DNA of 64,000 nt from Cheilinus undulatus. Lineage: Eukaryota; Chordata; Actinopteri; Labriformes; Labridae. The notes beneath the pieces were generated by a model that worked only from the letters and a program-made list of their open reading frames with translations, was not told the DNA's origin and ran no database searches. The DNA lies in assembly GCF_018320785.1 (NCBI RefSeq), contig NC_054869.1:34202289-34266288 (forward strand), read 5' to 3'. The translations under genes were made by a program, and so were the position numbers. Position 1 is the stretch's first letter. Each line of letters opens with the position of its first letter. Shown in pieces: positions 1-11,989 of this stretch.

Positions 1-37
1 GATCCTTAGTAAGCAACTCCTGTCTCTTTAATTTCAG

Positions 38-3000
38 GGGGCACAGATCAATGAGGCCGCCTGCGATCTAGCAAGGGAAGTCGCCAATGAGGGCGATGCT
101 CTGGTAGCAGGTGGAGTGTGTCAGACTCCGTCGTACCTCAGCTGCAAGAGCGAAACAGAGGTGAAGGCCATCTTTAAGAAACAGCTGGATGTTTTCCTGA
201 AGAAGAATGTGGACTTCCTGATCGCTGAGGTGGATTCATGTCTTGCATCACTGTGTAAAGTTGTATTAAACTGTACCAGTCTAATTATTAGTGGAACAAA
301 TGAGCACTTATTGGTAAACATTGTGTGTCCTTCACAGTACTTTGAGCACGTGGAGGAGGCTGAGTGGGCGGTGCAGGTGCTGAAGACCAGCGGAAAGCCA
401 GTGGCTGCTTCTATGTGCATCGGACCAGAGGGAGACATGCATGGTGTCTCACCTGGAGAGTGTGCTGTCAGGCTGGTGAAGGCTGGTATGTAGTTTAGAA
501 TCCACAATCCTCATGCCACTGCAGTATAGAAATAACATTTTATGAAATATGGACATAGATTTCTGTGACAGCACTAATTAGTTTCTGAAGCAGAGTTTTG
601 AAGCCCACTGTGGTTGCTATATTGGAAATATTGACTTTGGGTCTAGTAAAAGACAAAGGGGTGGGCTGAGGCCTCATCCCCCATAAAGTGTGTACCAATA
701 AATAAATGAGCTATTAAACACACTTACTGTAAATGTGCAAGAGAGGCCTGATTAACACCAACATAAAGTGCATTACAGTAGTCCAAACATGTAGAAATAA
801 AAACATGAAACTTTTCCTCTAAGTCATTAAAAGATAAAACTGATTTCATCTTGGATAAAAGCCTTAGATGATAAACATTGGATTTAACAACAGAGTTTAA
901 TTGCTGATCCAATTTAAAGTCATTTATAAAATATGGGTTCAACATAAGGTAGCAGGCGGCCCAAGTCCCCGAGTGCATCCCGGGCTCCACTGAGGCCAAA
1001 AATAATCAGTTCAGTTTTGTTTTTCTTTATAATGTAAAAAGCTCAAACCATCCAATTGTTAATGTATTGTAGACAGTCTAGCAGTTAAGTAGAGCTGCTA
1101 TTGTTTCTTTTTATAGACAAGTAAATTTGAGAGTCTTTTGCATAGAGGTGGTAAGATATTCCATGTTTTTAACCCAAGAGGAAGGAGGTAAAGAGAAAAA
1201 TGAACGGGACAAAGAATAGAACCTTGGGGAACTCCGCAGGGTGGGAGGGCACAAGAGAAAACAGAGTCACTAATGTTTAGGACATTTCTTTTTTTTTTTT
1301 CAGATTTATTTTTGGGCCTTTTTATGCCTTCATTTGATAGAGTAAGGACAGTGGATAGACTCGGAAACAGGGAAGAGAGTGGGGAGAGACATGCAGTAAA
1401 GGGCCACAAGCCAGATTTGAACCCAGGCCGCCAGCGTACCTGGGTAGTGCCTTAAACCACTTGACCATCTGCGCTCCTGTGTTAAGGACATTTCTGACGG
1501 CACACTCTCACAGACAATTTATATGAGACCCTATATATCTCAAAAGGGAAGTGCCATAATTTCCTGGTACAGCATATTACTACTTTTATATTCTTTTTAA
1601 TTCAAATTTATCCATAAACAAAGTCTGGCAGTTACATTCCTGAAATAACCACACTGCAAACATTACAGACTAAACATTTTATTAATAAAACAGAAAAAAA
1701 GATCAGAAGTCCAATCCATGATTGAATTATGTTAAGAGCTGTTTTTAAAGTAGTTACATGAACAGTGGATCGCTCTAGCTTTGTTAGCTTTAGCTAAGCT
1801 TACATATCTTCACTAGCTATATAATTAACAGTACTAAATAAGCCAATGTAGCTAATTAAGCTCTTTAGCAATATGAGCTTTAGCAATGTAGCTAAAGAGC
1901 TTTAGCAAAAAGCTAAAGCTGACAGATACATAGATAACATACCTATGTAGCTTACATAGCTGCTTTGTGAGCCCAGCTTTAGTTACACTAGCTATGTAGC
2001 TCAGTTATCTATTGCTAAGTAAGCTTCAGTAACATGAGCTTTAGCAAACACAGCTCAAGCTAAAGCAGATAACATACCTACATAGCTTACACAGCTGCTT
2101 TGTGAGCCCAGCTTTAGCTACATTAGCTATGTAGCTCAGTTATCTATTGCTAAGTAAGCTTTAGTAACATGAGCTTTAGCAAACACAGCTCAAGCTAAAG
2201 CAGATAACATACCTATGTAGGTTACATAGCTGCTTTGTGATTTTAGCTTTGGCTATGTTAGCAGTGTTAGCTACCTAGCAACATGAGCCTTAGCAATGTG
2301 AGCTTTAGCAAATGAAGTAAAAGCTGGCATAGCTCTGTAGATAATGTAGATATGTAGCTTATGTAGCTTCATTGTGAGCTTAGCTTTGGCTCTGTTAGCT
2401 ACGTAGTTTACGCAGCTAAGAGAGCTATGTAAGCTATGCTGGCTTGGATATTCTCATGGAGAATAAGTTTTTTTCTCTTTACTCTGCCTTTTTAAATGTT
2501 TTGTAATCAGGTTTTGCTGGTCAGGTTTTTTAAATTTAAAGTTTCGGTATCCTTAATCTTTCCTCAATTCCTACCTTTACTTAGACGAAGGTTTATCTGT
2601 ATATATTTCAAAAGTGTTTGCATGCATTTCCGTTCTGAGATTTACGCTGCCCCAGATAGACAGTTGTAAGAGTGGCCTGAACCAAGTCAGGGCTGAACCT
2701 GTTCAAACAACATAGTGTTTGAGGCAAGCAATGAGAGCTACAACTCAAACTCAAGTCCATTTTAGCACTTATAAAACTCATTTTCTATAATTACTTTAAG
2801 GATAACAATTCAGCCTAAATTTGCATAATTAGAGGCGGATCTGAATTGATTTACAGGTGAGCACTTATATAGGCCACATTCCCCCTACAGGTCCTGACTG
2901 ACATCTTACATCCAGATGTAAATGGCAAAAATGAGGCTTTAAATGGCTTGGAATAAATAAAAAAGGATCATGGAGAGAAAATCTGCCAATTCTCTATGCA

Positions 3001-4273
3001 AATTTTACCTTTTACCTGTGCTGGAATCTGATGTACCAACTAATTTAGGGGTATCTTATTTCAAAACACTGCTATCTGGATAAATATAGTATAGTATATA
3101 GTTAATTTGGGACATCTTATTTCCAGTCGAGTTAATTACCAGTAAAAATTGCTTGTTGTATCAGCAGATATTTCTGTCATTACATGCAATAAAAGCCTTA
3201 TTTTGGGCTTTTACATCTTGAAATAAGATATTGAATATTGACTTTTCAGGTGAAGATGATTTTAAATTAGATGTTTTGTCTTAGGAAACATCAACAAACA
3301 ACAAAAAATTAGACAAATTTACCTGATTTGATTCTGCAGAGTAGGTGGAGATAACATGCAATATGACTGCCTCCATCAGTGAGCTTCATAGATAAGATGG
3401 GGGACATCACTGAGACCACGTCCATGTTTCATACTGTCATATGTATGCACGGTTTTCTTTTTTGCTTTTATAATAATCGTTTCCCTCTGTTCTCAGGTGC
3501 CCAGGTCGTGGGAGTCAACTGCCACTTTGACCCAATGACCTGTGTGAAAGCTGTCAAGATGATGAAAGAGGGAGTGGAAAAGGCCGGGCTGAAAGCTCAC
3601 TACATGGTGCAGCCCCTGGCTTTCCACACACCTGACTGCAACTGTCAGGGATTCATTGACCTTCCAGAATTCCCTTTTGGTAATTTGTTCCTCATGTATG
3701 TTGACAGAAAAAAACAACATATGTGCATATGGCAGCTTTTCACACGTATCTCCCCCATTTTTCTTGTGTTCCCAGCCTTAGAGCCCAGGATCCTGACCCG
3801 CTGGGACATGCACAAGTACGCCAGGGAGGCCTACAAGGTTGGCATCCGCTTCATCGGTGGCTGCTGTGGGTTTGAGCCTTATCACATCAGAGCTGTGGCG
3901 GAGGAGCTGGCTCCAGAGATAGGGAAAATGCCCCCTGGTGCAGATAAACACGGCATGTGGGGTGCTGGTCTGGAGATGCACACCAAGCCCTGGGTCAGAG
4001 CTAGGTAACAGATCCTAAAAATGTTATAAGTGAACTACGTTTTTTTTCTACTTTATGTTACCTGCGTCTTTTTTCTCTCCTAGGTCCCGCCGTGACTACT
4101 GGGAGAATCTCATGCCAGCATCCGGTCGTCCAAAATGCCCTTCTCTGTCTACACCGGAGGGCTGGGGTGTCACCCAGGGCAGCTCTGAACTCATGCAGCA
4201 CAAAGAGGCCACCAGCAGCCAGGAAATCAAGCACCTACTGGAGCTGCAGAAGAAGGCCAAGTCTTCTGCATGA
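38..4273 (+). CDS. bhmt: Betaine-homocysteine S-methyltransferase, tandem copy 1 (3' part, 5 exons)
   Basis: Transfers a methyl group from betaine to homocysteine, giving dimethylglycine and methionine; a cytosolic zinc enzyme. Coding exons are 38-229, 338-485, 3497-3679, 3776-4004 and 4084-4273, each flanked by AG/GT. They total 942 nt, or 313 residues plus stop, and exon lengths match copy 2 downstream except the last. Exons 1-3 lie left of the window. The zinc-ligand cysteines are present in VNCHFDP and in GGCCGFEP, and the C-terminal [10 protein letters not shown] segment is intact. Differences from copy 2 and human: FPFA replaces FPFG at the exon 6/7 junction, [13 protein letters not shown] replaces ERGFLPPASEKHG, and VEEAEW replaces VEEAVW. 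The first large intron (486-3496) holds an L2-like LINE, a SINE and a 135-bp tandem array. No disabling change is seen, so it looks functional. BHMT versus BHMT2 cannot be settled from the 3' exons alone. Confidence 0.93.
715..1550 (-). mobile_element. L2-like LINE reverse transcriptase fragment
   Basis: Read on the minus strand, this stretch contains the reverse-transcriptase landmark [20 protein letters not shown] (about 1230-1170). It is followed in another frame by a decayed [10 protein letters not shown], which corresponds to the YADD box. Next come the typical L2/CR1 C-terminal segment [18 protein letters not shown] and [20 protein letters not shown] (724-900). It is broken by stops and frame changes and by a SINE at about 1290-1480. 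Ends are approximate; the left limit is where similarity fades. It lies in the first large intron of BHMT copy 1. Confidence 0.75.
1290..1480 (-). mobile_element. tRNA-derived SINE inserted in the LINE fragment
   Basis: Minus-orientation SINE: poly-T on the left, then a body ending at a tRNA-like head on the right. It is flanked by a 15-bp direct repeat with one mismatch (1275-1289 and 1481-1495, GTTWAGGACATTTCT), the target-site duplication made by LINE-type insertion. The body matches the copies at 61145-61335 and, more weakly, 37345-37500, including the shared phrases GGAAACAGGG and GGGGAGAGACA. Confidence 0.75.
1780..2445. repeat. Tandem repeat, ~135 bp period, AGCTTTAGC-rich
   Basis: About five diverging units. 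The anchor GATAACATACC starts at 1933, 2068 and 2203, exactly 135 bp apart, with a related GATAATGTAGA at about 2338. Each unit is filled with short AGCTTTAGC, GTAGCT and TAGCTA words, many self-complementary. It lies in an intron of BHMT copy 1. No ORF or spacer-like structure is present. Confidence 0.85.
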
Positions 4274-4443
4274 ACAAGACAAAGCGAGAGAAGCCAAGAT
4301 ATCCATCCCTTCAGTTTGACAACAGTAGAGGAGATGAAGGAAGGGAGGGGAGGGGAGGTTTTTCCCAGTTCAGTTTGGAGATTAAAGCACTTGTAACAGC
4401 GATGCTCCGGTGGTGGAGTATTACAATGTAAACCCCCCAAAAC

Positions 4444-4449
4444 AATAAA
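4444..4449 (+). other. Polyadenylation signal of BHMT copy 1
   Basis: AATAAA lies about 170 nt after the stop codon at 4273 and is followed by a GT/T-rich stretch (TTGTCGGTTTGTTTGG) of the kind that follows cleavage sites. Confidence 0.6.
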
Positions 4450-4835
4450 CCTCAGTTTGTTACTGAATTTGACAAATATGTTGTCGGTTTGTTTGGTTTG
4501 CTCTACTGCAACAACTGCAGCTCAAAGAAACGTATCATTTGGTGCCTTTACTTGGATTAAATGTCAAATATTAGCTTTTGCATTAATTCAGAAGTAGCTC
4601 AATCCTTACTGGTCCAAGTTGCACTCTATGAATCTGTCTATTCAGGGTCCAAAAAAGCACCCAAACAGGAAGATGGACAAACACATAATTAATCTGGATC
4701 AAACTAGTAGCACTCACTCACAATACTCTCATTCAGAGAGAGAGGGGAGGGGAAGGAGTATACATGGCTGTTGTGTAACTCTCTCCTTGCCAATCAGAGT
4801 GTCTCTTCCTCAGACCCCTCCCCTGCTTCAGCTAG

Positions 4836-4843
4836 ATTTATAG
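4836..4843 (+). promoter_or_regulatory. TATA-like box of BHMT copy 2
   Basis: ATTTATAG sits 78-85 bp before the ATG at 4921, inside the short interval between the tandem genes. A transcription start about 30 bp downstream would give a 5' UTR of about 50 nt. The gap 4450-4835 otherwise holds a GGGGAGGGGA purine stretch (about 4743-4757) and a CCCCTCCCCTG pyrimidine stretch (about 4815). No other gene is seen. Functional assignment is inference from position. Confidence 0.45.
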
Positions 4844-4920
4844 TGGCCCCCTGCTCTGCTCTAATGTTGCTTCAGCTCCTCAAAGTCTGAGCAGTCAGGG
4901 GTCCACACAGCTGCAGGATT

Positions 4921-7900
4921 ATGGCACCGGGAAAGAAGGTATGTGCAGACTTTTGTGGAAAGAAGGGGTGTGCTACGTTGACCATGTCCACGATGGGAAT
5001 TCTAACTTACAGTTAATGGGATGGCAGGCATTAAAGTGACAGAATTCAAGTTGTAAAGATGTTCAAAACTCTGTCATCTAATGGGGGCTTTTTTCAGTAG
5101 TATATGAACAGAATTACAGAAAATATGTTGTCTGACTTAGCAGCCTTTGCATGCAAAAAGATGCAACTTTTTTAGTCCAAACTTTGAGATGTTTGAGTCC
5201 AGGATGTCTGCTCCATCCCAGTGCACTGCTGAATATAGTACCCTTTATTCCAATTTGTACAATAGCATGTTTAGATGCAGATTGAAGCATCCATGCTTAT
5301 TTTAATGTATTCATCATTCTTCTTTGATACATTTAAAATATTCAGAGATTTTAGGATTATTTTATGTGAACTGCAGGACAGTGTGGTGAAACCAGCAGGA
5401 TCTGGAAAGTCTTCATGCCAGGTGGAGATTTTCTCACACTCAAAAACAGATCTATATCAGTAAAGGCACCATCACAATTTCCTGTACTGCTGCAGAGAAT
5501 TTAAATTAAAGCAGACATGCATCATTTTAACCAACATTTAAATTTGATGATTACAATGAAGATGCAAATTCACTCTGCAGATCAAGTCTTACCATTCAAA
5601 CACAAGAAATGTTCAGCATAAAGGGAGCTTTATGGTTGAACCCTGAATTTTCTTTGGGTTAAGAGGTCAAAATTGAGTCTATAAGTCATTATGAGCAGTG
5701 CAGCTGTTCTCAGACATGTGCTGCTTCCTGATGGCTCAGAGGGCAGTGAGAGGAGGAACGTGGCACTGGACTTAGGAAACCAAGATGAACATGAGCGAGA
5801 GAAAATGCATTTTTCTAGGCTTTATATTTCTCCAGTTGCTACTTGTCTTTAATATAGCCTTTGGCAAATTGCCATGAGCTTATATAGCCTCAAAGCACCC
5901 ATACAGTGCAGGTCCCATTTACCAGTTCTCTCCACATTCACACACTGATGGCAGAGGCTGCTGTAGAATGGTCATTGATTGTAACTAATCCCATTCATAC
6001 ACATTCACACGCCACTGACACAGAAGTGGAGCGATTTGGGGCCTTGCTAACATGTGACTGCAGCAGATGGCAATTGAACCCTTTCTAAATGAGCTAAGGT
6101 CTTATGTTAGCAGAGCTAGACAGGTTAAAGTGGGCCAAGAGGCCAACATAGTAGAGAGGTGGAACAATAGCTGTGTCAAGGTGTCACATTCAGTTATGAT
6201 CATTTAAACGTCACAATGCTGGATTATCTCAGGGAATCTTGGAGCGTCTCGACGCTGGGGAGATTGTGATCGGAGATGGGGGCTTCGTGTTTGCTCTGGA
6301 GAAGAGAGGCTACGTAAAGGCCGGGCCCTGGACCCCTGAAGCAGCCGCGGAGCATCCTGAAGCAGGTAAGAACAAGATATTTTTACAAATAGAGCCTTTT
6401 CAACTTTACCCATGTCTTAGTCTTCTGTGGATGTTTCCTGCAATCTTTTACTAATGTGTTTAATATGCATGATTGTGATCTGTGTGTTTTTCAGTGCGTC
6501 AGCTGCACAGAGAGTTCCTGAGGGCTGGGGCTAATGTCATGCAGACCTTCACTTTCTATGCCAGTGATGACAAACTGGAGAACAGAGGCAACAAGCTCAG
6601 CTTCACTGTAAGTGTACAAGGGACCTTTTTTCTTAACAGCTGCTGCAAGGGTTGGACATTGAAATAAACTTAAATAAAATCAATATTTTGGCCTAAGTAA
6701 AATATTCCTGTGAAAAATATTATTTTATCTAAAAAATATGAGAACTTTTAAGCTTTTATTTGTGTGATCAGTCCATATTGCCTATCCTGCAGCCAGCCAC
6801 AGGGGGGCAATTGAGATATTTTAGGGACATATTTCTGAAGCTCTCATGTTGCCTATCACTGAGTTTGATGCTAATATGCTATGTTGTCACTGGACAACAA
6901 CGCATACAAGAAACAGATCTTTTTTTTTTTAGTTTCTCAGGAAGAGAAAATACACTCTTTATGAGCAATAAGAGGAAGATTGATGTAAAAATGGCTGCTT
7001 TAATTAACACTGAACTGATAAGGATGTTTTTACCATGCTAACTTACAGCAATACTATACCTGTGTGCGTCTCATTTGATCATTTCTGAGGTTTAAGGTTT
7101 TTATTTGAACTTTAAGTAAGAAAAAAAAAACAAATTTAGACAATGGTGTGCAGTTGTTTTCATGGCCATAATTTCTTAATTTAATAATCTTCTTGGGGCC
7201 TGATTAGGCCAATTGATGAACACTGGGATATCGCAATACTTTCATAGGAAGAAGCAGAATATCTTTAGGTATTAGTGCAGTTAAACAGGCCAGCTACTCC
7301 TCCATCCTTCAGCTGAACATTTCGTCTTTGTTCTGTAGGGAGCTCAGATCAATGAGGCCGCCTGTGATTTGGCTCGTGAAGTTGCCAACGAGGGCGATGC
7401 TCTGGTTGCAGGTGGAGTGTGTCAGACTCCATCATACCTCAGCTGCAAGAGCGAGACAGAAGTAAAGGCCATCTTTAAGAAACAGCTGGATGTGTTCGTC
7501 AAAAAAGATGTGGACTTCCTGATTGCTGAGGTAAAGACAACTGACAAGAACTACATCTCAGTTTATTCTTTAATTTTCTGATGGAAGACTGATCATTTGT
7601 CTCCGTCTTGCAGTACTTTGAGCACGTTGAAGAGGCCGTGTGGGCTGTGGAGGTGCTGAAGGAGACAGGGAAGCCAGTGGCTGCATGTCTCTGTATCGGG
7701 CCAGATGGAGACATGCACGGTGTCTCACCTGCTGAGTGTGCAGTCAGACTGGTCAAAGCCGGTGGGTTCAGTATTCTTCTTTGGAAACCTCCTTTAACAT
7801 AAAGCAGACTTCCTATAGATTATAACCCACAGATATAGACATTTGATTGTTTTATAAGTAACGTTTAACTTGTACTGTTCCTGTAATATCTCGTTGTGTC

Positions 7901-9958
7901 CTGACATGGCCTCTTTACAGCTAAGACAATACTGGTAAGATTGCATGAGGTATGCCAGATTAATGCCTTACTCTGACAAAAATGTTGTCCCATAGCTGTT
8001 CTGCTGAGTCACTAAAATGTTGTATATTAAAGGGAAGTGGCCAGATTCAACATACACAACAGCAGACCACAGTTAGTGTCCCTCCAGTGCTTATCTGTAA
8101 CAGTCAGCTAACACCAGTGCATGCTCTCGTGTAGGTGCCCAGATCGTTGGAATCAACTGCCACTTTGACCCAATGACCTGCGTGAAAGCTGTCAAGATGA
8201 TGAAGGAGGGAGTGGAGGCAGCCGGGCTGAAGGCTCACTACATGGTGCAGCCCCTGGCTTACCACACACCTGACTGCAACTGTCAGGGATTCATCGACCT
8301 CCCAGAATTCCCCTTTGGTAATCATACACTATGCTTAATTTTGATTTTTATATCCCTGGGGTCACAGGAAGTACATTTGTATCTACTCTTTCTATTAACA
8401 GTGTTTGATTTAGGAAGTAAAAAAGGTTAAATTATAGATTTTCTAAGATTAAATTTAAAGACTTTTGTTTAGGATGACACTTCAAAATACTGACCAAAGG
8501 AAATACGCCACAGTGAAACTAAGGCTGGCAGATATGGACCAATAATCACATCTTGATGTTTTTAGCTGAATGGGGCTACATGACGTGTATCTTCATATAT
8601 TTTTCAACTAAGAAATAAGGAAAACAAAGTCCTCTCTTTGTCAAATCGACATGCACCAAATGCCAAATGTCACATGGATGCTTTTAATATAAAAAAAATA
8701 TCTCTTCAGAATATCAGATAAAAAATTGAGACTAGACCTTTCAGAAACATGAATTTAGCCAGGACCACTTTGTCAAGAAACACACATAATTTGCAATTAT
8801 ATTTTTTGTCTTTATTACCAGTTATTAATTTTTCTCCCACTGCTGTTGTCTATATAAAGTATCAAGCAAGAACAACGCGTGTTCATGCTCTTCCTGTGCC
8901 TACAAGCAGAAGAGCAAAAGCATTTTTCCACTATAAATAAGAATTCAGTGCACTTCTTTTGTCTTCTTTAAATAACAAAACATTGTCTAGTTCTGATTTA
9001 AAAACTGCCGCTAGCGCTACATTGGAGCTTGTCACTTCACCATTGTTTACCAGCTTGCAGTATAATTAAACAACACCTGAAGCTACCGCCTTGTTCCCCT
9101 CAAATGATGCTGATTGGTCCAGCAACTCTGAGACTGTCAGCTGCCTGATGACAGAAATGGGCCAATCCATCAGCTTTGCAAAGTTACAAACAAACAAACA
9201 GATGAAAAACATAAGAAAATGCCAGTGACCCCTAACATGGCACTATACAGAAAACATACAACAGTAAAGATAATTGAACCTTTATGTCATTAATACAACA
9301 AAAAACAGGGGCGTAGCAAATCTTATTTATTCCATAAACAGTCCTGAAAAGATTTTTTAGACAGAAATGTATGCTTTGAAGTTGTTATTAAACATGTATA
9401 AAACTGAATCTTCTACCAGGTCTAGAGCCCAGGATCCTGACCCGCTGGGACATGCACAAGTACGCCAGAGAGGCCTACAACGCAGGCATCCACTTCATCG
9501 GTGGTTGCTGTGGGTTTGAGCCTTATCACATCAGGGCCGTCGCAGAGGAGCTGGCACCAGAGAGAGGCTTCCTCCCCGCTGCATCAGAGAAACATGGAAA
9601 CTGGGGTGCTGGTCTGGAGATGCACACCAAGCCCTGGGTCAGAGCCAGGTAAGAAGCAACTTTTTCATTCATCCCTTAAGGCAGTATATACGGGCCTAAA
9701 ATCAGTCAGCTGGAACTATTGGTCCTTCAGTAAACACATATTTACCTGTGAGTGTTTTCTGGTCTCTTTGTCTCCTGCAGAGCCCGCCGTAACTACTGGG
9801 AGAACCTGAAGCCAGCCTCCGGCCGTCCCCTGTGTCCCTCTCTCTCCAGCCCTGATGGCTGGGGTGTCACCAAGGGCCACTCTGATCTCATGCAGCAGAC
9901 AGAGGCCACCTCTCAGGACCAACTCAAGCAGCTGTTTGATAGGTCAAAGAGCCACTGA
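4921..9958 (+). CDS. bhmt: Betaine-homocysteine S-methyltransferase, tandem copy 2 (complete)
   Basis: Complete gene with eight coding exons: 4921-4938, 6233-6365, 6495-6607, 7339-7530, 7614-7761, 8135-8317, 9420-9648 and 9781-9958. They sum to 1194 nt, or 397 residues; human BHMT has 406. The start MAPGKK is chosen because it opens a short first exon ending in a good donor (AAG/GTATGT), as in mammals. The protein begins [18 protein letters not shown] and carries [32 protein letters not shown]-type [10 protein letters not shown], the zinc-ligand cysteines in INCHFDP and GGCCGFEP, and the C-terminal KPWVRARARRNYW dimerisation arm. It is shorter than human around residue 100, where NKLSFTGAQ replaces a longer segment. 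All key motifs are intact, so it should be a working enzyme. Copy 1 upstream is its tandem partner. Intronic sequence between the copies is unrelated, while exons are very similar. Confidence 0.96.
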
Positions 9959-10230
9959 GCCAGTCTGTCCCCTTCAGTCTGTCTCCCTCAGACTGAGTCA
10001 CACAGTTGTGCTGTGCAGCTACTGATGCTGCACTGTGGTGTTTACTGTCTGTTTACAGAGCTGAAACTAACAAACATGATGTTAGAGGCTGATTCTTCAC
10101 TTGAGACTGAATCTATTCTGTGCATGTGTCGAATGTTAACCTAGTTTATGTGAAGTCAGTGGTGTTTTAAGCGAAGAGTCAGCCCATGTTAAGATTGGGA
10201 CCCTTTTGCTTTCCATGGACCAGTTTGTTT

Positions 10231-10250
10231 AATAAAAACAATCTAATAAA
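10231..10250 (+). other. Polyadenylation signals of BHMT copy 2
   Basis: Two AATAAA hexamers (10231-10236 and 10245-10250) lie about 275-290 nt after the stop at 9958. Confidence 0.6.
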
Positions 10251-10987
10251 ATGTGAATTGGTCACCTGATCTATGGGATGTAGTCTTTTTGTGTGAATGT
10301 GAATGAATAAGACAGATTTATAGTTAATATAAAGTTTAGTTTTAAAGTTAGGATTTTCCTGCATTGATCCTGATGAGGGCACAGCGTTTCATTTACAAAG
10401 ATGGACAAGCTAACCCTGGGGTTATATTGAGACAAAAGCACAAAGTCCAGTGACCAAACCAGGGGACTTTTTGACAAGAAGTAAAAGGGATTTTGTTCAC
10501 TGAAGATAACTGAGATATTTAGAGCCTTAAACACTAAGATAGCCTGTGCAAGAGCAAGTTTTTTGGCACCACAATCAAAAAGCGGTACCAAGCAAGGCTG
10601 GAGGATGATCTGCAGTTATGCAATCTTGCATCAACTGAATATGCAAACTCTTAATTCCCACTATATTAGATCATAGTGCATGAAGATCAGGTATTATTGG
10701 CCATAAGTTTATTACTGAAACCAAATAACTGATTGCCTGAGAAAGATAGATAAAACATACGCAGACCAACAAATCCAAAATATAGAAATGTTAATAGCAA
10801 AATGCCTAAAGAGGAGACATAAATGTTTTAAAATATAGTTGCTTAAATCAAATTTTTATTATGGGGGGGTCTACGGAATAATTTATTTTCTCATACAGGA
10901 GGCTCATTTTTCCACACTTTGAAAACCCCTAGATGCAGATCACTGACTGTATCGTCCACAGTTTGAGGCGCAGAAGGATACTAGTAT

Positions 10988-11001
10988 CCAGCAGATGGCG
11001 C
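10988..11001 (+). promoter_or_regulatory. CTCF-like motif
   Basis: CCAGCAGATGGCGC matches the 14-base vertebrate CTCF core CCASYAGRKGGCRS at every position. It lies alone in the gap between BHMT copy 2 and MRPS36. Occupancy is not shown by sequence. Confidence 0.45.
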
Positions 11002-11368
11002 TGTTTAGATACTAAGGATTTTGTTGGCTTCAAAGATCGTTTATAAATAAGATGCTCCACTCACAGACAATTATAAAAAGCATATTGCGTTGTTGTTGTC
11101 TTTCTCTTCTCCGCCGTTTCATGCTATTGAAATACAAAATCTCACCTCACTTGTCAGTGATATATTATAGCAAACTAAGCACATTAAAATCCCAAATAAA
11201 TAAATAATCAAACACTACGTACATTTAGCATAAAATTCTCTAAAAAAATAATAGAAAATTAAATGAGAGTACATTTTCACTGAACCAACATTTTAACTTA
11301 ATCATATCATTTGTGACCTCACCCAATTGACTGCTGCAAGTCCTCACCAAAACAAACAAAAAAATGTA

Positions 11369-11919
11369 CAGTGCTTAAAAAATGTATTAGACCACCTGCC
11401 ATAAAAACGAGAAAACATAGATATTTTAGAAATCTCTCAAAAACTTGTTTAAAACTGAAAACTAAAACTAAAAAAGTTCTACCATTTTGAACAGGAATGA
11501 AGAATTTCAAACTGAATTCACCTTTTTATACCCAAATTTGAGCCGGCTCACTGGGCTTCTCTGAGAAGTCAGAAATGAATCAAGCATAACATTCAACCAC
11601 TAAAACTCATTTTTCTGTTCAGGAATGCAAGTAAATAACTATAATTTGACATATTAATCAAAAAATAATAATGTGCTTTACTATTTTTTCTTTTTTTTTT
11701 TTTTTGTAAATCGGTAAATTTGAAAATTCATGGATAACAATAATATTTATATTTTAGCATTAAAAATATCATTTGGGTTAAAGAGCTTCTACATATTGGT
11801 GTATTAACCATTGCAGAAACATAAAAAAGGATTTTGGCAATTACCAATGCTGTTAATTTAAGGCAGCTGTGGCATAAACCTTACTTTGGGTGGTGGTCTA
11901 ATAATATTGTTAAGCACTG
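11369..11919 (-). mobile_element. Tc1-derived miniature element (MITE)
   Basis: The ends are inverted repeats. The left begins CAGTGCTTAAAAAATGTATT and the right end is the complement of CAGTGCTTAACAATATTATT. Both are flanked by TA (11367-11368 and 11920-11921), the Tc1/mariner target. The interior matches, in opposite orientation, the copy at 45767-46283, sharing for example GAGCCGGCTCA and the segments around AACCATTGCAGAAACATA. There is no transposase beyond a possible N-terminal remnant. Confidence 0.8.
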
Positions 11920-11989
11920 TATGTAATATACAAAAATTATACATTTGAACATATTTGTCACATTGCATTCATCATTTTAGAATAAACAG

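Noticed and set aside
121-507. Minus-strand open frame of 128 codons
   Set aside because: It is the antisense shadow of BHMT exons 4 and 5.
1098-1409. Minus-strand ORF as a single protein
   Set aside because: It is a chance join of SINE sequence with part of the L2-like LINE; the CGVPQGS part belongs to the LINE.
1780-2445. Regular repeats as a CRISPR-like array
   Set aside because: The units are contiguous 135-bp tandem copies without unique spacers, in an intron of a vertebrate gene.
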